Positions 1-11,407 of a DNA stretch of 64,000 nucleotides are shown in pieces. Origin of the DNA: Lasiosphaeria ovina (Eukaryota > Ascomycota > Sordariomycetes > Sordariales > Lasiosphaeriaceae). The DNA is taken from positions 1,302,001 to 1,366,000 of the forward strand of contig JAULSN010000010.1 in the NCBI GenBank assembly GCA_033439765.1, given 5' to 3'. The position numbers and the translations under genes are program-made. The notes below the pieces were generated by a model. The model had not been told where the DNA came from. It worked only from the letters and a program-made list of their open reading frames with translations, and made no database searches. How positions within the stretch are numbered: position 1 is the stretch's first letter; every line of letters starts with the position of its first letter.

Positions 1-1509
1 GGTGGTCGGGGGCGGCGGGAGGTGGTGCTGAAACAGCATATAGTACTTGTGGGCTAGACCGCCTAAGCCTCTGAAAACCTGGCGAGACATCAGAACACGG
101 CCAAGTATTCTCCCAGGTAACTGTTGCTGAGGCATCTCACATCGCATTTCATGAACTCATTGACATAAGATCCAAACCCGTCGATGATCTAGACCCAATT
201 AGTTGACGCCTTGGGGCGGCTAACGAGGGCCGCAACTCACATCATGGTCGTCCCAGATATTCAGCTGGGGGATCTGACCATTCGCCGTGGCAAAGGGCTC
301 TGTCCCGTACCTAGGAAAGGGGGGATGTTGTGTCAGAAACGGCGTGAAGGGCCACAAGCGCAACGACAGGACCCGGAGAGAGCATAACCTACCACCGAAG
401 ATAGTTTTTCAGGTAGTACTCATCGCAGTCTTCGCGGAGCTTCTCCGGAAAGGGATATTCTTTCCTCTTCTTTGGGTTTGTTATTTTTGTCCACTCGTTT
501 AGCGGGCCTTTTACTCGAATGCCGTCATTGTAGATCTGGTCGCCGCCACCAATCCTGAAAGCAAGGCTCGTCAGCAAAATATAAGCACCCCTCAGCAGGG
601 AAGGGGACCAGGAGACCGTCATTCAACTTTTGCGGGCGCTACTAACATGACATGAAAGGGAACCTCGCGATGGCGGCGCAAGACGTCGTTCCACAGGGCG
701 AGACCGCTCCAGGCCTGCTCGTCAGTGCCGACCGAGAAGCCGTTGCAGCTGTGGAACATGATCCTCATGGACTCGGACGCGGCCGGCACGTAGAAGCTGT
801 TGATGGCCGGCTTCGTCTTGCTGGCCTGACGCATCCCGGACAGGGCGTATTCCCACTTGGTCTCGACGGGGCGCAGGTCGACGGCCAAGTCGAAGCGCCA
901 GAACGTGCAGCGCGGGTCCGAGTAGAGGCAGATGCCCTTGGTGGCCTTGCCGGGGGCGTCCTTGCCCTGGCCTGCGCCGCCGCTACCGCCGCCGCCGCCG
1001 CTGCCGGCGGCCCTCCGCAGGCTCAGCGAAGGGACCAGCGGCTGGGTCTTGCCGCCGCCTCGCGTCACGATCAAGACGCTGCCAATCCATTGGTTGTTCT
1101 CCATGCGGCGGTAGTTGAGCAGCGGCCCGACCAAGATCTCCTTGCCGTCGGGCGGGGGTCCGCGGGGGGTGCCGAGGTTGGCGGCGGCGACGTTGTCGTC
1201 GTCGGCCGTGGCCCGGGATTCGGCGGCGCCGGCCATTACGGGCTTGAATCGCGGGGTGGATGGGCGGCTGCCGGTGCGCTCTGGGGGCTCGATGCGCGAC
1301 GAGTTGAGAAAGTCAGCCAGGGCGCCGACATCGTTGCGCGAGTCGGCATCGCGCGCGACATGGCCCCTTTGCGGCTGCTGGTTTGCGTACTTGGCGTAGG
1401 ACGATGACTCCTGATGGCGCCAGCGCGTGGACGAGGCATGGGGGTTTCGCGACTGGGGCTCGTCTTCGTCCAGCAGATCGTCGTCGTAGGGCTCGCGGGG
1501 AGAAGACAT
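1..1509 (-). CDS. PhoD-like metallophosphatase domain protein (C-terminal part outside window)
   Basis: Five exons on the minus strand: 1509-647, 554-393, 310-241, 188-141 and 78-1, running off the left edge. All four introns have clear donors (GTTAGT, GTAGGT, GTGAGT, GTGAGA) and phases that join. The start is the first ATG (MSSPRE); the frame is open further upstream but has only a TTG there. The first ~110 residues are low complexity and acidic. The conserved part follows: GPLLNYRRM, SFYVPAASESMRIMFHSCNGF, then across junctions GGGDQIYNDGIRVKGPL, LNIWDDHD and VFRGLGGLAHKYYMLFQHH. These match fungal cytosolic PhoD-like phosphatase-domain proteins, and the GGDQIYND and WDDHD blocks carry the presumed metal-ligand Asp, Asn and His residues. 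A glycine run near residue 180 (GSGGGGGSGGAG) is a local expansion. The substrate is unknown. The family call is firm; catalytic activity is inferred. Confidence 0.85.
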
Positions 1510-2983
1510 GGCGAATGGCGCGTTGACCGTCAGCAACGTTGGGGCGGTCTGGCGGCTTGATTCGCGACTGGGTGGTGGCGTCTAAATGGCGACGGCGGTG
1601 GAGAGGGAGGGCGCAGATGACCCGGAATTAGACAGTGACAGTGACGCACTGCAACTGGGGCACCCGAAATGTTCCACGGGCAGTTACAGCCGTCAATGAG
1701 CTTGTGACCAAGATTACAAGACTTTATAGTACCCGAGACAAAAAGATAACAACAAAAGAGAATCGCGACCGAAAGTCAGCCGGACTATGCGCCGTTAACC
1801 ACGGGAAAAGGAAATTGCGCCGGCACGCAGAGCAAGGATGCGCCCAGATGTTGATGTCCACCACACCTCCCTCGCCGTCCCGTCAAAGCCGCTGGCTGAC
1901 GAGAACTCGCCTGCAGCTCTAGCGGAACTTAATTGTCGATTTAGGCTTGGTGAGCAGCAGGGTTGTTAAGTGTCCGTTTGTTGGTCCGGTAAAGAGAGAA
2001 CAGCCATTGTTCTATCCCTTTCATAGAAGAGTAGTTGCAGGCACGAGTTCACTTCGTAGCTACTTTACCTCCAAGACCTACTACCTAGGTACCTACCTGA
2101 TATCTATATGTGTACGGAGTATATACCAGATACCAGGGGCTACGGCAAAAGAAACAAAAGTTGGAAACCTGGCAGCTCGCTCGGATCAGCTCTGCGCGCA
2201 CAGCTTGGCGCACAGCATCGCCAAGTCTCGGACTCGAGGCGCTACCTATTTCCAGTCGAGGTTACTCGCCCAGCGCGATCCATGCCCGGCTGTGAATGCA
2301 GCAGCTGCTGCGCTGTGCTGCGCTGTGCTGTGCTGCGCTGTGCTGTGCTGTGCTGTGCTGTGTTGGTGACAGTCCTCATCGTTGTGCTAAATAAACATGG
2401 CATGGAGACTGATGATTTCGAATCGAGCACGCGTAGCTTGCGCCGAGAAATGTCTCCCGCCTGCGAGACCAGCTCATCAGATGGAATTGGAGGCCTTGCA
2501 TTTGCATGGGTAATGGATGCGGGCTGGAGCTGCTGCAGCTGCAGCAAGCCTGTGTAGCGACTTGCGTCAGCGTCCCCACTCACCTCTCCAAGTCGGGTAA
2601 CACGTGGGATCGTCAATGGCGTTCTTCTTCTTCGGCTTAGCCCTATCGAACCCCGGAAGGGCGGCATGGCAGGGGGCTTGGCATCCTTGGCATCGCTTCG
2701 ACTGCAGAGTAAAAACTCCAAAGTCAGTTCCTGACACTTTTGCTCGTTGAAACCTCCATCCCGCTATTTAGATACCAAAGCTCTCACAAGAAGAAAACAG
2801 AGAACTAAACAGGACGGGTTAGTTATATTGCGCTTGAAGAAGTCAATATGTAAGTAAGGTAGTTAACATATATTAGTTCTATACACGAGGTATTTAAACA
2901 TTCTCATAAATACATATGGAAACACACGGGACTGCCCGCTATTCTATTTTGTACAGCCAATCTCCTCCCAGAAACAACAACCA
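1510..2983. other. Intergenic: upstream of PhoD-like gene, downstream of rhomboid gene
   Basis: There is no supported gene in this 1.47 kb. It holds a CTGYG pentamer array (2308-2362), a TACGGAGTA word (2113-2121) and a CTACCTAGGTACCTACC stretch near 2085-2098. A minus-strand open frame at 2242-2721 is explained largely by the pentamer array and was not called. Confidence 0.6.
2308..2362. repeat. CTGYG pentanucleotide tandem repeat, 11 copies
   Basis: Eleven consecutive 5-nt units. Eight read CTGTG and three read CTGCG; the only variation is C/T at the fourth position. It lies about 0.8 kb upstream of the PhoD-like start codon. Confidence 0.95.
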
Positions 2984-4738
2984 TTAAGCCTTGTTCGTCT
3001 TGTCGTCATGGGAAACAACCCGGCCAACGAGTTGCGTCGCCTTGTCCGCTTGAACCGGGCCCGAGGCCTGCTCCTCCTTCCTCTTCTCGAGGAAGTGGCC
3101 TGCAGCCATGCCAACAGCGAGCCCGACAAAATGCGAAGCGATGTCCAACATATGCCGCTTCGAGAACATGGCCGCCACGTTCAGCGCCACAATCAGGCCG
3201 ATGAAGTTAAGCCCCTGGATGCCGTTCATTGGGTCAGGTGGCAGACCCAGGACCTTGAAGCCGTCAAACCGATGCATCCAAAAGTATGCCCCGGCTATGC
3301 CGTAGATGGCCCCCGACGCGCCCAGCGTCGTGAGGTCCACCCTGTTCCTCACAACCATCGACGTCAGGCTTCCTAGGAAGCTGAGCACGCCTGTCCCCAA
3401 ATACGTTGCGAGGAACCCGCCTCGTCCGACCTCTTCATGGAACTGGACTCCGATGAACCCAAGGAAGAGCATATTTGACGCGAGATGGCCGAAGAGTTGG
3501 TGGGAAAATAGGGCGCCGAAAATGCTGGGAGCTCGGGGAGTCGCGGCTACAACGAGAAAGTACCGATTCATCAGCTTCCATGCGAACGGTACCCTCCACA
3601 TGCCGAAAACAATAAGATTGGCGAGCATCAACATCCCAACAGTGGCTGTTGCCGGAGACACGTCAGGAAGCAGCCTGTTCTCGTGGCTCGGCGGCTGGTA
3701 GAAATAGGCATAGGCTTCCAAACCCAACATCACGAGACCGGCAAAGAGTGCCGAAGGTAGCAGACGCTCCCACATCTTCATCTTGGGAGGTTCCTTCAGA
3801 TCAGACGTTGCTTCAGCCTTTAGCTTTTCGATCCAGGGGCTGACGGCGCGTGGCTGGTTCTGGCCTAGGGTCTGCAGCGTGCCCGGTGCGGCGCGGGCCG
3901 CCTCCTCCGCCTGCTTCCGCTTCTCTTCCTCGCGCCGCTTGAGCTCTGCTTCCCATTTTGCCTTGTTTTTGGCGCGGATAACATCGAAGGCGCCTGTCCC
4001 GTAGACGTCCTTTGGCTTAGCACCGCTCCCTGCGTCGTCCTTGTAGAGCTTTAAGCGTGTCTTGTAACCCAGTTCTTGGCTGATGTCCTTCCCTTTCTCG
4101 GCGGCGCCTTCGTTCGCATCCGGGTTTTCCAGCAACGCGAGCTCGTCCTCGGCTCTGAGGCCGGCATTCGTGACCTCGTCGACGGGCACTTGCTTGCGTA
4201 GGAACTTGAGGGCGGTGCGCTGCTGATCCTTGTTAAACTGCCTGGTGTGGACTCGCAGTTCTGGGTCGTCGAGTGTCCCGGCAACTCGGCGGCCGTGTAA
4301 GATCCTCAGCAACCTGTTTGCGGCAGGAGTGCTCATGCTCGGCCCGAACAGATCTACGACCTCGTGCGCCTCCAGGTCTTTCTTCCTGAAGGGAAGCCCC
4401 TCCTCATCATTGTAGTTTGGTGGTAGGTCCACGTAGTGGGTGATTACGGCATCGCCGAAAAGGCCGAGAGCGCGCACCCCGGGGGGCTGTGACAAGCGTG
4501 CCAAGCGAGCACGTCTCAACAAGGCACGGAAATCTGCACAGTCGGCCGAGCCAGACTGCCGCCATAACCGGTCTGGGTGTTGCCGATGTGCTGTGGAAGA
4601 CTGCCAGGACGAGAAGCATCGGCTAGGTGGAAATGCGGCAACGAGGAAACGACTGGGTAGCGGGCTCGATAATTGTTGTGCCGCGGCCCGGACACTCGAT
4701 CGGAAGGGGCCGGCGTTGACGCCGAGCAAACAGCTCAT
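2984..4738 (-). CDS. pcp1: Mitochondrial rhomboid protease, PCP1/PARL type
   Basis: Intronless, 584 aa, starting at the first ATG of the frame. The N-terminus (MSCLLGVNAGPFRSSVRAAA) is rich in Ser, Arg and Ala with no acidic residues, like a mitochondrial presequence. A long charged region (about 160-330, including a Lys/Glu/Arg-rich stretch near 280-300) precedes about seven hydrophobic segments from about 345. The rhomboid signature is complete: a loop with HQLFGHLASNMLFLGFIG, the catalytic serine in GASGAIYG (Ser about 475) and the catalytic histidine in DIASHFVG (His about 536). Pcp1-family proteases sit in the mitochondrial inner membrane and cleave proteins such as Mgm1 and cytochrome c peroxidase. 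With the Ser/His dyad intact, activity is expected. The ~180-residue charged insert before the membrane domain is longer than in yeast Pcp1. Confidence 0.93.
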   Translation of the reverse strand: MSCLLGVNAGPFRSSVRAAAQQLSSPLPSRFLVAAFPPSRCFSSWQSSTAHRQHPDRLWRQSGSADCADFRALLRRARLARLSQPPGVRALGLFGDAVITHYVDLPPNYNDEEGLPFRKKDLEAHEVVDLFGPSMSTPAANRLLRILHGRRVAGTLDDPELRVHTRQFNKDQQRTALKFLRKQVPVDEVTNAGLRAEDELALLENPDANEGAAEKGKDISQELGYKTRLKLYKDDAGSGAKPKDVYGTGAFDVIRAKNKAKWEAELKRREEEKRKQAEEAARAAPGTLQTLGQNQPRAVSPWIEKLKAEATSDLKEPPKMKMWERLLPSALFAGLVMLGLEAYAYFYQPPSHENRLLPDVSPATATVGMLMLANLIVFGMWRVPFAWKLMNRYFLVVAATPRAPSIFGALFSHQLFGHLASNMLFLGFIGVQFHEEVGRGGFLATYLGTGVLSFLGSLTSMVVRNRVDLTTLGASGAIYGIAGAYFWMHRFDGFKVLGLPPDPMNGIQGLNFIGLIVALNVAAMFSKRHMLDIASHFVGLAVGMAAGHFLEKRKEEQASGPVQADKATQLVGRVVSHDDKTNKA

Positions 4739-5318
4739 TGTTGCGCCCGCAGTCGCGCCGCCACGTGCAAGCTACCCATCAATTGAAGCCCCTACGAGCG
4801 GGGGGTTGGAAGGGATGCTGTCCTGTCGTCCAGCGTCGCCGTGATTGTTCGAGGCCGGGCGAACTTTTATCACAGTGTTGATGCAACCGAAGGGGGAAAA
4901 AAACTGGGGTGACCCAACAGGCCGGACCTTACCAAGCTGGTAGAGATCTTAGCCCTCTATTGGCTGGCCCCTCTGTATTCTTGCCCCACAGCGGGAACGT
5001 TAAAGACACCCCGCCGCCGCAACGGAGCTTGACCGGGCAGGCAGCTCTGAGCTTGCGACAGAGGTCAGAACCCATTGAGTATAGGTTCCTGTTCCAACAG
5101 CGTCGCCCTTCCTTTGCAAATTCACGTATTTGGAACTACGAAGTAGCAACGGACCTGAACTCCCAACCACTTACTCACAGTGAAATCGCCCGAGGGTCCC
5201 TCTATTCCATAGCCAAGACTTCACCGGCACCAACTTTACCCCTCGTTAAAGTCAGAACTTGACGAACCAACCAACTGGTGAAGAAAGAGGGAGGCACACA
5301 AGAACCAAAAGACAGAAC
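4739..5318. promoter_or_regulatory. Divergent promoter region, rhomboid gene / Tma17-like gene
   Basis: These 580 bp separate two divergent start codons, so they must carry both promoters and leaders. I see no repeat or gene and cannot assign individual factor sites. Confidence 0.6.
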
Positions 5319-6023
5319 ATGTCAGCAGTCGCCACGCCCATATCGCCGGCGCGCTTCGCCGAGGCGCTGCGGGACCTGTCGCTCTCGTCGCTGCACCTCA
5401 AGGTGCTGGAGCTGCGCACGAGCATCGCGCAGCTGGACTACTCGAACGAGGAGCTGCGGCCGTACGCGCTGGGGGAAGCCACGCCGATTTCCACCACAGA
5501 CTCTTCTACGGATCAGCAGCAGCAGCAGCAACCAGACCCAGATTGCGTGGAGGCGATCCGCGAGAACGAGGAGGTGATTGTGCGGATGCAGGGGCGCATC
5601 GGCCTGGTGCGGGCCGAGGTCCAGCGGCGCGGCATCAGCTGGACCGAGTTCCAGAGCAAGGAGGAGGCCGACGCAGACGCAGCGAGAGCATCAGTAGTCA
5701 ACGGGGTCAACGGATCAGGACACCACGACAACGACGCATCTGCATCTGCACCGGCAGCGGCAGACGAGGCCGCCCCTGAGCAGCACGCAGCCTGGCGCGA
5801 CGGGACGTTCCAGACAGGCGTGATTCGCGGGGGGCAGGTGGTGTCTGGCGCGGGCAACTCCGTCTCTGGTTCCGGTTCCGGCTCGGGACCCGGTCACAAT
5901 GGTGGGTCTCTGTCGGACGAGGAGCTGCGGCGGAGAATCGAAGCCCAACTGCGCCTGTCAACAAACGGCGTGAATGGCGACGACCACGAGGACAACGAGG
6001 AAGACGGAGGCTTGCACCTGTGA
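5319..6023 (+). CDS. Tma17/Adc17-like protein (putative proteasome-assembly chaperone)
   Basis: Single exon, 234 aa, from the ATG at 5319; the upstream open frame has no other ATG. Residues about 12-45 (SLHLKVLELRTSIAQLDYSN) and about 85-110 (CVEAIRENEEVIVRMQGRIG) are two predicted helices. They resemble the paired helices of yeast Tma17 (SN..L, then a VREN.EIV block and a basic end). Tma17 helps pair Rpt6 and Rpt3 during assembly of the 19S regulatory particle and is induced by proteasome stress. Between the helices sits a six-residue Gln run from a CAG/CAA tract (5513-5530). The C-terminal half is a Gly/Ser/Ala-rich linker plus an acidic tail that yeast Tma17 lacks. I matched the family from remembered helix patterns, so orthology is probable rather than proven. 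Confidence 0.6.
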   Translation: MSAVATPISPARFAEALRDLSLSSLHLKVLELRTSIAQLDYSNEELRPYALGEATPISTTDSSTDQQQQQQPDPDCVEAIRENEEVIVRMQGRIGLVRAEVQRRGISWTEFQSKEEADADAARASVVNGVNGSGHHDNDASASAPAAADEAAPEQHAAWRDGTFQTGVIRGGQVVSGAGNSVSGSGSGSGPGHNGGSLSDEELRRRIEAQLRLSTNGVNGDDHEDNEEDGGLHL

Positions 6024-6878
6024 CCCCGGCAAACTCTAGAATTAGACAACGACTAAAAACATTACGAGAAACCAAGTCGGGCGTCTCGGTAAAGATGACT
6101 GGCTGGACATGATGATTACTAAATTATAAGTAAACGGAAACGGTGTAATGGTCATGGTTATGTTTATGGGTTTAGGCTAGGATTGCTACAAATGGCTTCA
6201 ATAGCCAGGCGGAAAGTCTCACGAAGGTAGCCTACATAGTCTACTATTTATGGCGAATAGTCAATTAACGATGCAAGTATTCCACATCTAATGCAGCCTG
6301 CCCCTGGACGGGCTCCGTGTTGCGCACATTCACGGTGGAGGATGACGACAAATAGAGCTTGGCAGTTCAGTTGAAATATGTACCTAATGACCTATGAATG
6401 CAACCGACCCGAGAACCCCAAAGTGTGTCTGGTGGAGGCAGGAAATGACTGTGCCGAGGACAGCAAACAGGAAAGAATAAACTAGAGTATGATAGAGTGG
6501 TTGGCAGTTGAGGGAAAGTGTTCGACATGTTCGCCAGAATCGATGAAAAAAAAGTATGGCCACCGCCCATTTTACACCTTTTTTCTTGCCAATGGAGGTT
6601 TTTATTCCGAAGAGGGAGGAAATCAGAAAGCAAAGAACAACGCTTTGGACCCCTTTTGGCTCCCAAACCGACCAAGAAACATGACAAATCCAAATACCAA
6701 ACCCAAAAAGGAGGGAAAAAAGGGAAAAGGGGAACCAGACTCCGCTGTGGAAATGCGACCCCGGGTAAAACAAGCAATGCTGATGCCACAAACCGATGGT
6801 ACAAGAAAGGACAACCACGAGCCAGAAACCGGCAGTCGCATGACAGTCGTAAAGAAATAGGAAAAGAGTGTTGTGAGG
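6024..6878. other. Intergenic between convergent gene ends
   Basis: 855 bp between the stop codons of the Tma17-like gene (+) and the 467-aa gene (-). It is AT-rich around 6120-6260 and 6530-6730 and presumably holds both 3' untranslated regions. The open frames here on both strands are compositional. Confidence 0.5.
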
Positions 6879-8282
6879 TTATTCGGCGTGTAAAACGGAG
6901 ATTTTGTTGTTAGAAGTCTCAAATTCCTGCTGCTGCTCCTTCACCCTACTCCCTGCAATTGCTGTGCTCGCGTTGGTGACTTCTTGCAGCGGCGAAGTCG
7001 AACAGTTCTTGTTGTCGACTCGCGTCGATGAAGCCTTCTCTGTGATCTCAGAGCTGAAGATAGTCGAAAGCCTCGGCCTTTGGGCTACGTAGGTCGGGAC
7101 AGAGCTGTTGCTCAGTGACTCTAGGCTCCTCGAGATGTACTCGTCCTCGTCCTCGTCCGACCCAAACTCGGGCGTGACAACAGCGCGGCGGCTCCGCCGA
7201 CTTCTTTGACCAGCCCCTTCAGCCGAATCCTCCGAGTCGGTCGAGAGGCTGTTGCTTCTGGCCGTGCGCCGGCTTCTTGTTCTCACCGTCGACGTCGCAG
7301 TTGTTCTCCTAGACCTAGTCCTGTTCAGGGACGCTGTTGAATGGAGCTCGCCATCCTGAGGCACACCCGCCTGTCGAATTTTGGCCTCGAATGACTTCTC
7401 GCCCACCAACCTTCCGAGTGACTGCCTGTCTGAGGATGTGACCGTTCTTCTAGATCCCGCACTCATCATGCTTGAGCTCCTGCTGACAGGTATCTTACCC
7501 TCCATGATTTTTGCGGACGGCGGAGGCTGCAGCATCCACCGGAGTGCATCCTTGTGCGCTGGTTTGCTTCTGACGACGGGCGGGTGATATTGGTTGACAG
7601 GTGGGTTTTTCGGAGCAAAGTAAAAGTTGTGACGATCTTCGTCCGTCACCTGCTTCTCGATTCCAAGCTTGGACTCGACAAAGCGGCCGGCGGTGGTACC
7701 GGCTTGCTTAAGGGCATCCATAAGCTTTTGGCCTGTCCGTGACAAATCGTTGCCCCACAGCTCCTCGTCCTCGCGCTGGTACCGCTTGAGGTTCCAGTCG
7801 TCGTTTGTCATGACGGACGCCGCCTTGCTCATGACGGGGCTCGTGGCCTCCCCATCCGGTGTTATCGGGGGCCCGCTGGCCGTCTTGGGGGGGTCTGCTA
7901 GTACAACAGGGAGGTGATTGGAGTTGGGTGCTGTGCCGTCGGGGTTGCTTATTCCAGCACTGCTCGCAGTACCTACACTTGCGCCGTCCCGGCTCGGGTT
8001 TGTCAGACCTCTCTGGCTGCTGTTCTTATTGCAGTTGTCCCCTCCACCCCTCTTCTTTGTTGGTAAACTTGGGCCCATCCTGATTTCCTCGGTCCAGAAA
8101 GGGTTCGTGTGGAATGGGTCCGGGTGTTGGTATAGGTGCGGTTGCTCCAGCACGATGCGCGCCTTCTCCCCGCGCTCCTTCTTTGCATTTTGTTGCGCCC
8201 TCTGGCGGTGTCGAATATTGGAGCATGGCGTGCAGGCGAGGATGTAAAAGATAAATGATTGGGTAGCGACGCAGAACGACAT
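6879..8282 (-). CDS. Conserved fungal protein of unknown function, 467 aa
   Basis: Intronless; the start is the first ATG. Residues about 5-20 form a short hydrophobic segment (QSFIFYILACTPCSNI), then a basic block, RHRQRAQQNAKKERGEKA. It could be a signal anchor or a cysteine-modified membrane tether. The stretch LYQHPDPFHTNPFWTEEIRMGPSLP (about 50-75) and NDDWNLKRYQREDEELWGNDLSRTGQKLMDALKQAG (about 160-195) look like the conserved cores; the remainder is Ser/Arg-rich and disordered. The RTRSRR repeats near 330-350 resemble SR-type or phosphorylated tails. I recognise the N-terminal pattern from uncharacterised ascomycete proteins but know no function. The gene call is supported by length, by the ATG and by higher apparent order in the N-terminal third. 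Confidence 0.7.
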   Translation of the reverse strand: MSFCVATQSFIFYILACTPCSNIRHRQRAQQNAKKERGEKARIVLEQPHLYQHPDPFHTNPFWTEEIRMGPSLPTKKRGGGDNCNKNSSQRGLTNPSRDGASVGTASSAGISNPDGTAPNSNHLPVVLADPPKTASGPPITPDGEATSPVMSKAASVMTNDDWNLKRYQREDEELWGNDLSRTGQKLMDALKQAGTTAGRFVESKLGIEKQVTDEDRHNFYFAPKNPPVNQYHPPVVRSKPAHKDALRWMLQPPPSAKIMEGKIPVSRSSSMMSAGSRRTVTSSDRQSLGRLVGEKSFEAKIRQAGVPQDGELHSTASLNRTRSRRTTATSTVRTRSRRTARSNSLSTDSEDSAEGAGQRSRRSRRAVVTPEFGSDEDEDEYISRSLESLSNSSVPTYVAQRPRLSTIFSSEITEKASSTRVDNKNCSTSPLQEVTNASTAIAGSRVKEQQQEFETSNNKISVLHAE

Positions 8283-11200
8283 GCTTGGGAAAGCTCGCGA
8301 TCTCTCAGTTATTCAACCGTCCTCCGCTTGAGTCGAGCCCTCCGGCGTGAATTGCTTTTTTCCTGTCTCCCTACACACCTAAACTGTGTTTCCTTATGTC
8401 GAACTCATATGTAGGTCGGTGTAAGGGGGTGCAATTGGACGTCTGGCGAAGTGTGTTGGGCGGTGGTTTCGACTGCGTCCCCGCGTAACCGGTGGATGAT
8501 GCTCGGCTGCAGCGAGTCTTGTGAGCCAACACCATGGGGAGCAGCAACCGTTAATTGCTCTTGGTAAAACGTGTGTCGGGGCAATTGGAAGATTGTCATC
8601 CGCTGCATTGGCAGAACGTCGAGTGGCGAGTAGTGACGCTGCGAATTGACCGTCTGTCTAGGTCGGATAGTCCGGACTGGGTGGCAGCCAGCAGTGACGG
8701 GCGTGGGGATGAATGTACGGGACAAGACTCTGTCCTCAAACACTCTTTGGGTGATCCCCCAGGGCTAATCCCCCGCCAAGTAGGGACGCCTCTCAGCCAC
8801 CACTCGCAAAAGGCTCTCGGAAGTTGTGTTTTAACAGTGCCGCTGGCGTGCACGGGATCGGATGTGCCGTTGTGAGGCCCGGTCCGACGTTGTCGTCAGC
8901 CGCGACTGTGTCGGCTCCCAAAGCACCTACAGATGAAAGCAATTGGAATTGGGGGATCGCCTGCCGGCCTATGAATAGGGCGTAATTCCGTAAAACGGGG
9001 CTGGCCCAGAGAAACAACCCCTGTGTTTTTTGGGACTGTGATCCGTAAAAGTAGCCCCAGGAGTAGTTGACGTCAGCCGTCGGTAAGGCTGGTAGGAATG
9101 TTTGAACAGTTGGGAACTAGAAACTTGCACAAGACGAGAAGAAAGGTAAAACAAATGGGCACACACATACACACACACAAAAGCGAGGGTGGGCGAGGGC
9201 GTAAGGGAAGGGACAATAAAGTGTTTATTTTAGACTTCGGCCGCCAGGAACCTCAATGGGCCTGGGGAAGACGGGAGGGGGGACTGCGCCAGCCCGAGCC
9301 CGCCCAAGCAGCGCCACCCTTCGCTCCACCCCCACGATTTATGATCACCGAGGGGCCAGTGGCGGAGAGGCACAGCGAGGCTTGTCTGTTATGGAGTCCG
9401 TGCTTCATGACCAAACAGCATGCACAACGCCGGAAACCGAAGATGTTTGCTGTCAGTCAGCCCTTCCTGCATTGACAGGAAGGATGACCTGGCTGTGCTT
9501 GCAGACTGCGGAGGATACACGTGTACTGTATACACAAGTTCCAGATTTATGCCACCATTCGTACCTCGTATATGGTTACGGCTGCGACTCAGGGTGGCCC
9601 TGCAACCGAGATGCCGGGAATGGCGTAAACTAAGGCACAAGGCACAGGACAGAGTCCGGAATGTGGTTGCGGCCTAGACTCAGGCAGGGTATTAAGGTTA
9701 GGTTGTGTGCAGTTGCGGAATTATAACTGATGTGTTATTGACTGAGCGGCTTGACAACCGCGGAACCCCCTCCATCCTGGTTTCCGCGGATGGATGCCAG
9801 TTCAGAATTGATCTTGTTTCTTGCCTACTTTATGTCACTGGCCACCCAGCTGGGAATCGACAGTACATACGTATAGATGAATCTGCTGGCAGCTTGAAGC
9901 CCACAACTCCCGTCTTCTATCTCAGTTCTAGAGGAGAAGCCCTCAGTTGGCGTGACAACTCACCGAGTAACCCGTGACTACCTGCCTACCCAAACAAGAC
10001 ACACCACAAAACCATCGTGCAGCATCTGGTTTACGTCGTACGTTGATTACGTGCATACCCGAGCGAGGTGGTCCTGCATGTCTGGATTACGGGCTGGCGA
10101 ATCTTCAACGAGACACGGAACAAAAATGCCTCTCACATACATAGTACCACCTACCTCACTTACTATGTATTACTTCCTACCTTAAGTCCGCAAATATGGT
10201 AGATGGGCAGGTCCCTGAGGTACCCTGGGTTCCATATACTACCGGTACCTGGCATCCTATACCTAGGGATCCGTACAAACCAAACATTTCGCGAATCCCA
10301 TCCATTGTGCGGACGGAACAAGCCCCGTCTGTGCGTCGCCAGGCGATTTTCTCCCGTTTCCATTTTATCCGCTGCAGGTTTTGGCGGGGGAGCAGAACCA
10401 GAAACGCCCCCTTGTGGTTTGGCCCGCACACACACGAGACACTTGAGACACGATGGGCAGGACAGATGTTGCGCGCCCAGTACATACAGTACTCCGTACG
10501 TACGCACGCAGACATGATAGTCGTCTCGGGCACAGTACGTACGCAGGTCGTATTATTTCTTCAACAGACATCAAGATTTTCAAAGAGAAACAAAAGGGCC
10601 AGCCAACCCGCTCAGCGGACGCACAAATCGAAACGCCCTCGGGCAACACAGAGGCACATAGCACGCGCACCCCACGTTCATCATAACACGTACATAGTGT
10701 ACAGCAGGCTTCCCGAGTGACGACGGTGTGAAGGAGGCCAAGATGCGCGCGCGCCACACACACCGCACGCATGCCGCCCGCCCACGTGGGGATCCGCGCT
10801 GACTGGGACGAAAAAAACAATCATCTCTCCCCGTCCGACAGAACAGCCGAGGCGAGTTTAAAGACTAAAACCTCTTGATTTTGATCCTTGACCTATCATT
10901 TTGCAACGCCAAAGCCAGATCTGGCCGTTTGAGTACCGCAGCAGTGTTGTGATGAGAGATATACATTTCGCTACCCTATGCCCTTTCTCTTAATTCTCAC
11001 TCGTAGCGACAGTAAAACCAATCGGCTATCCGCTGTTTTCTCTATCTCTCTCCTCTGTAACGCCCAGTCTCCCATAACCAGTTTGCCCTTGATCCAATTC
11101 TCGCAAGATCCATGGGGATAACTTGTGGCGCAGCGGGATACAGGTAAAGGAATAAAATAAAAATGTTTAAAAAGGCTAGGCCCAGGAGCGTTTTTGATAA

Positions 11201-11407
11201 TGATAATGTACATACATAAAACTCCTCGCACACAGCCGTTGCCAGAAGTTCCCGAATTTTATACGCAACGGTACACGATGCACAGCTTGCCGATGATATG
11301 ACCCGATTCATGGCATCAGCCATGCTATGAGCCAAAGGAAATGATGCGGGGGATACAAGATACAGAAGCTTGCAATGAAAACGGCGTGAAGCCTGGCTGG
11401 TCATGAT
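8283..11407. other. Long intergenic region without supported gene
   Basis: 3.1 kb between the start of the 467-aa gene and the stop of the 433-aa gene, both on the minus strand. No frame shows family resemblance or a convincing spliced structure. It includes a short CA run (9161-9178), a TACGTA/CAGTAC-rich patch (10480-10550) containing TACTCCGTA (10490-10498), and AT-rich sequence near 11140-11220 just past the 433-aa gene. It is presumably promoter, UTR or non-coding RNA. Confidence 0.5.

Noticed and set aside
652..1407. 251-aa plus-strand frame opposite the PhoD-like gene
   Set aside because: Antisense shadow; the minus strand carries conserved phosphatase blocks and clean introns.
2242..2721. 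159-aa minus-strand frame, with a possible spliced reading (KPKKKNAIDDPTCYPTWR before a GTGAGT)
   Set aside because: The C-terminal part translates the CTGYG array and no family is recognised; the alternative frame has no supported start.
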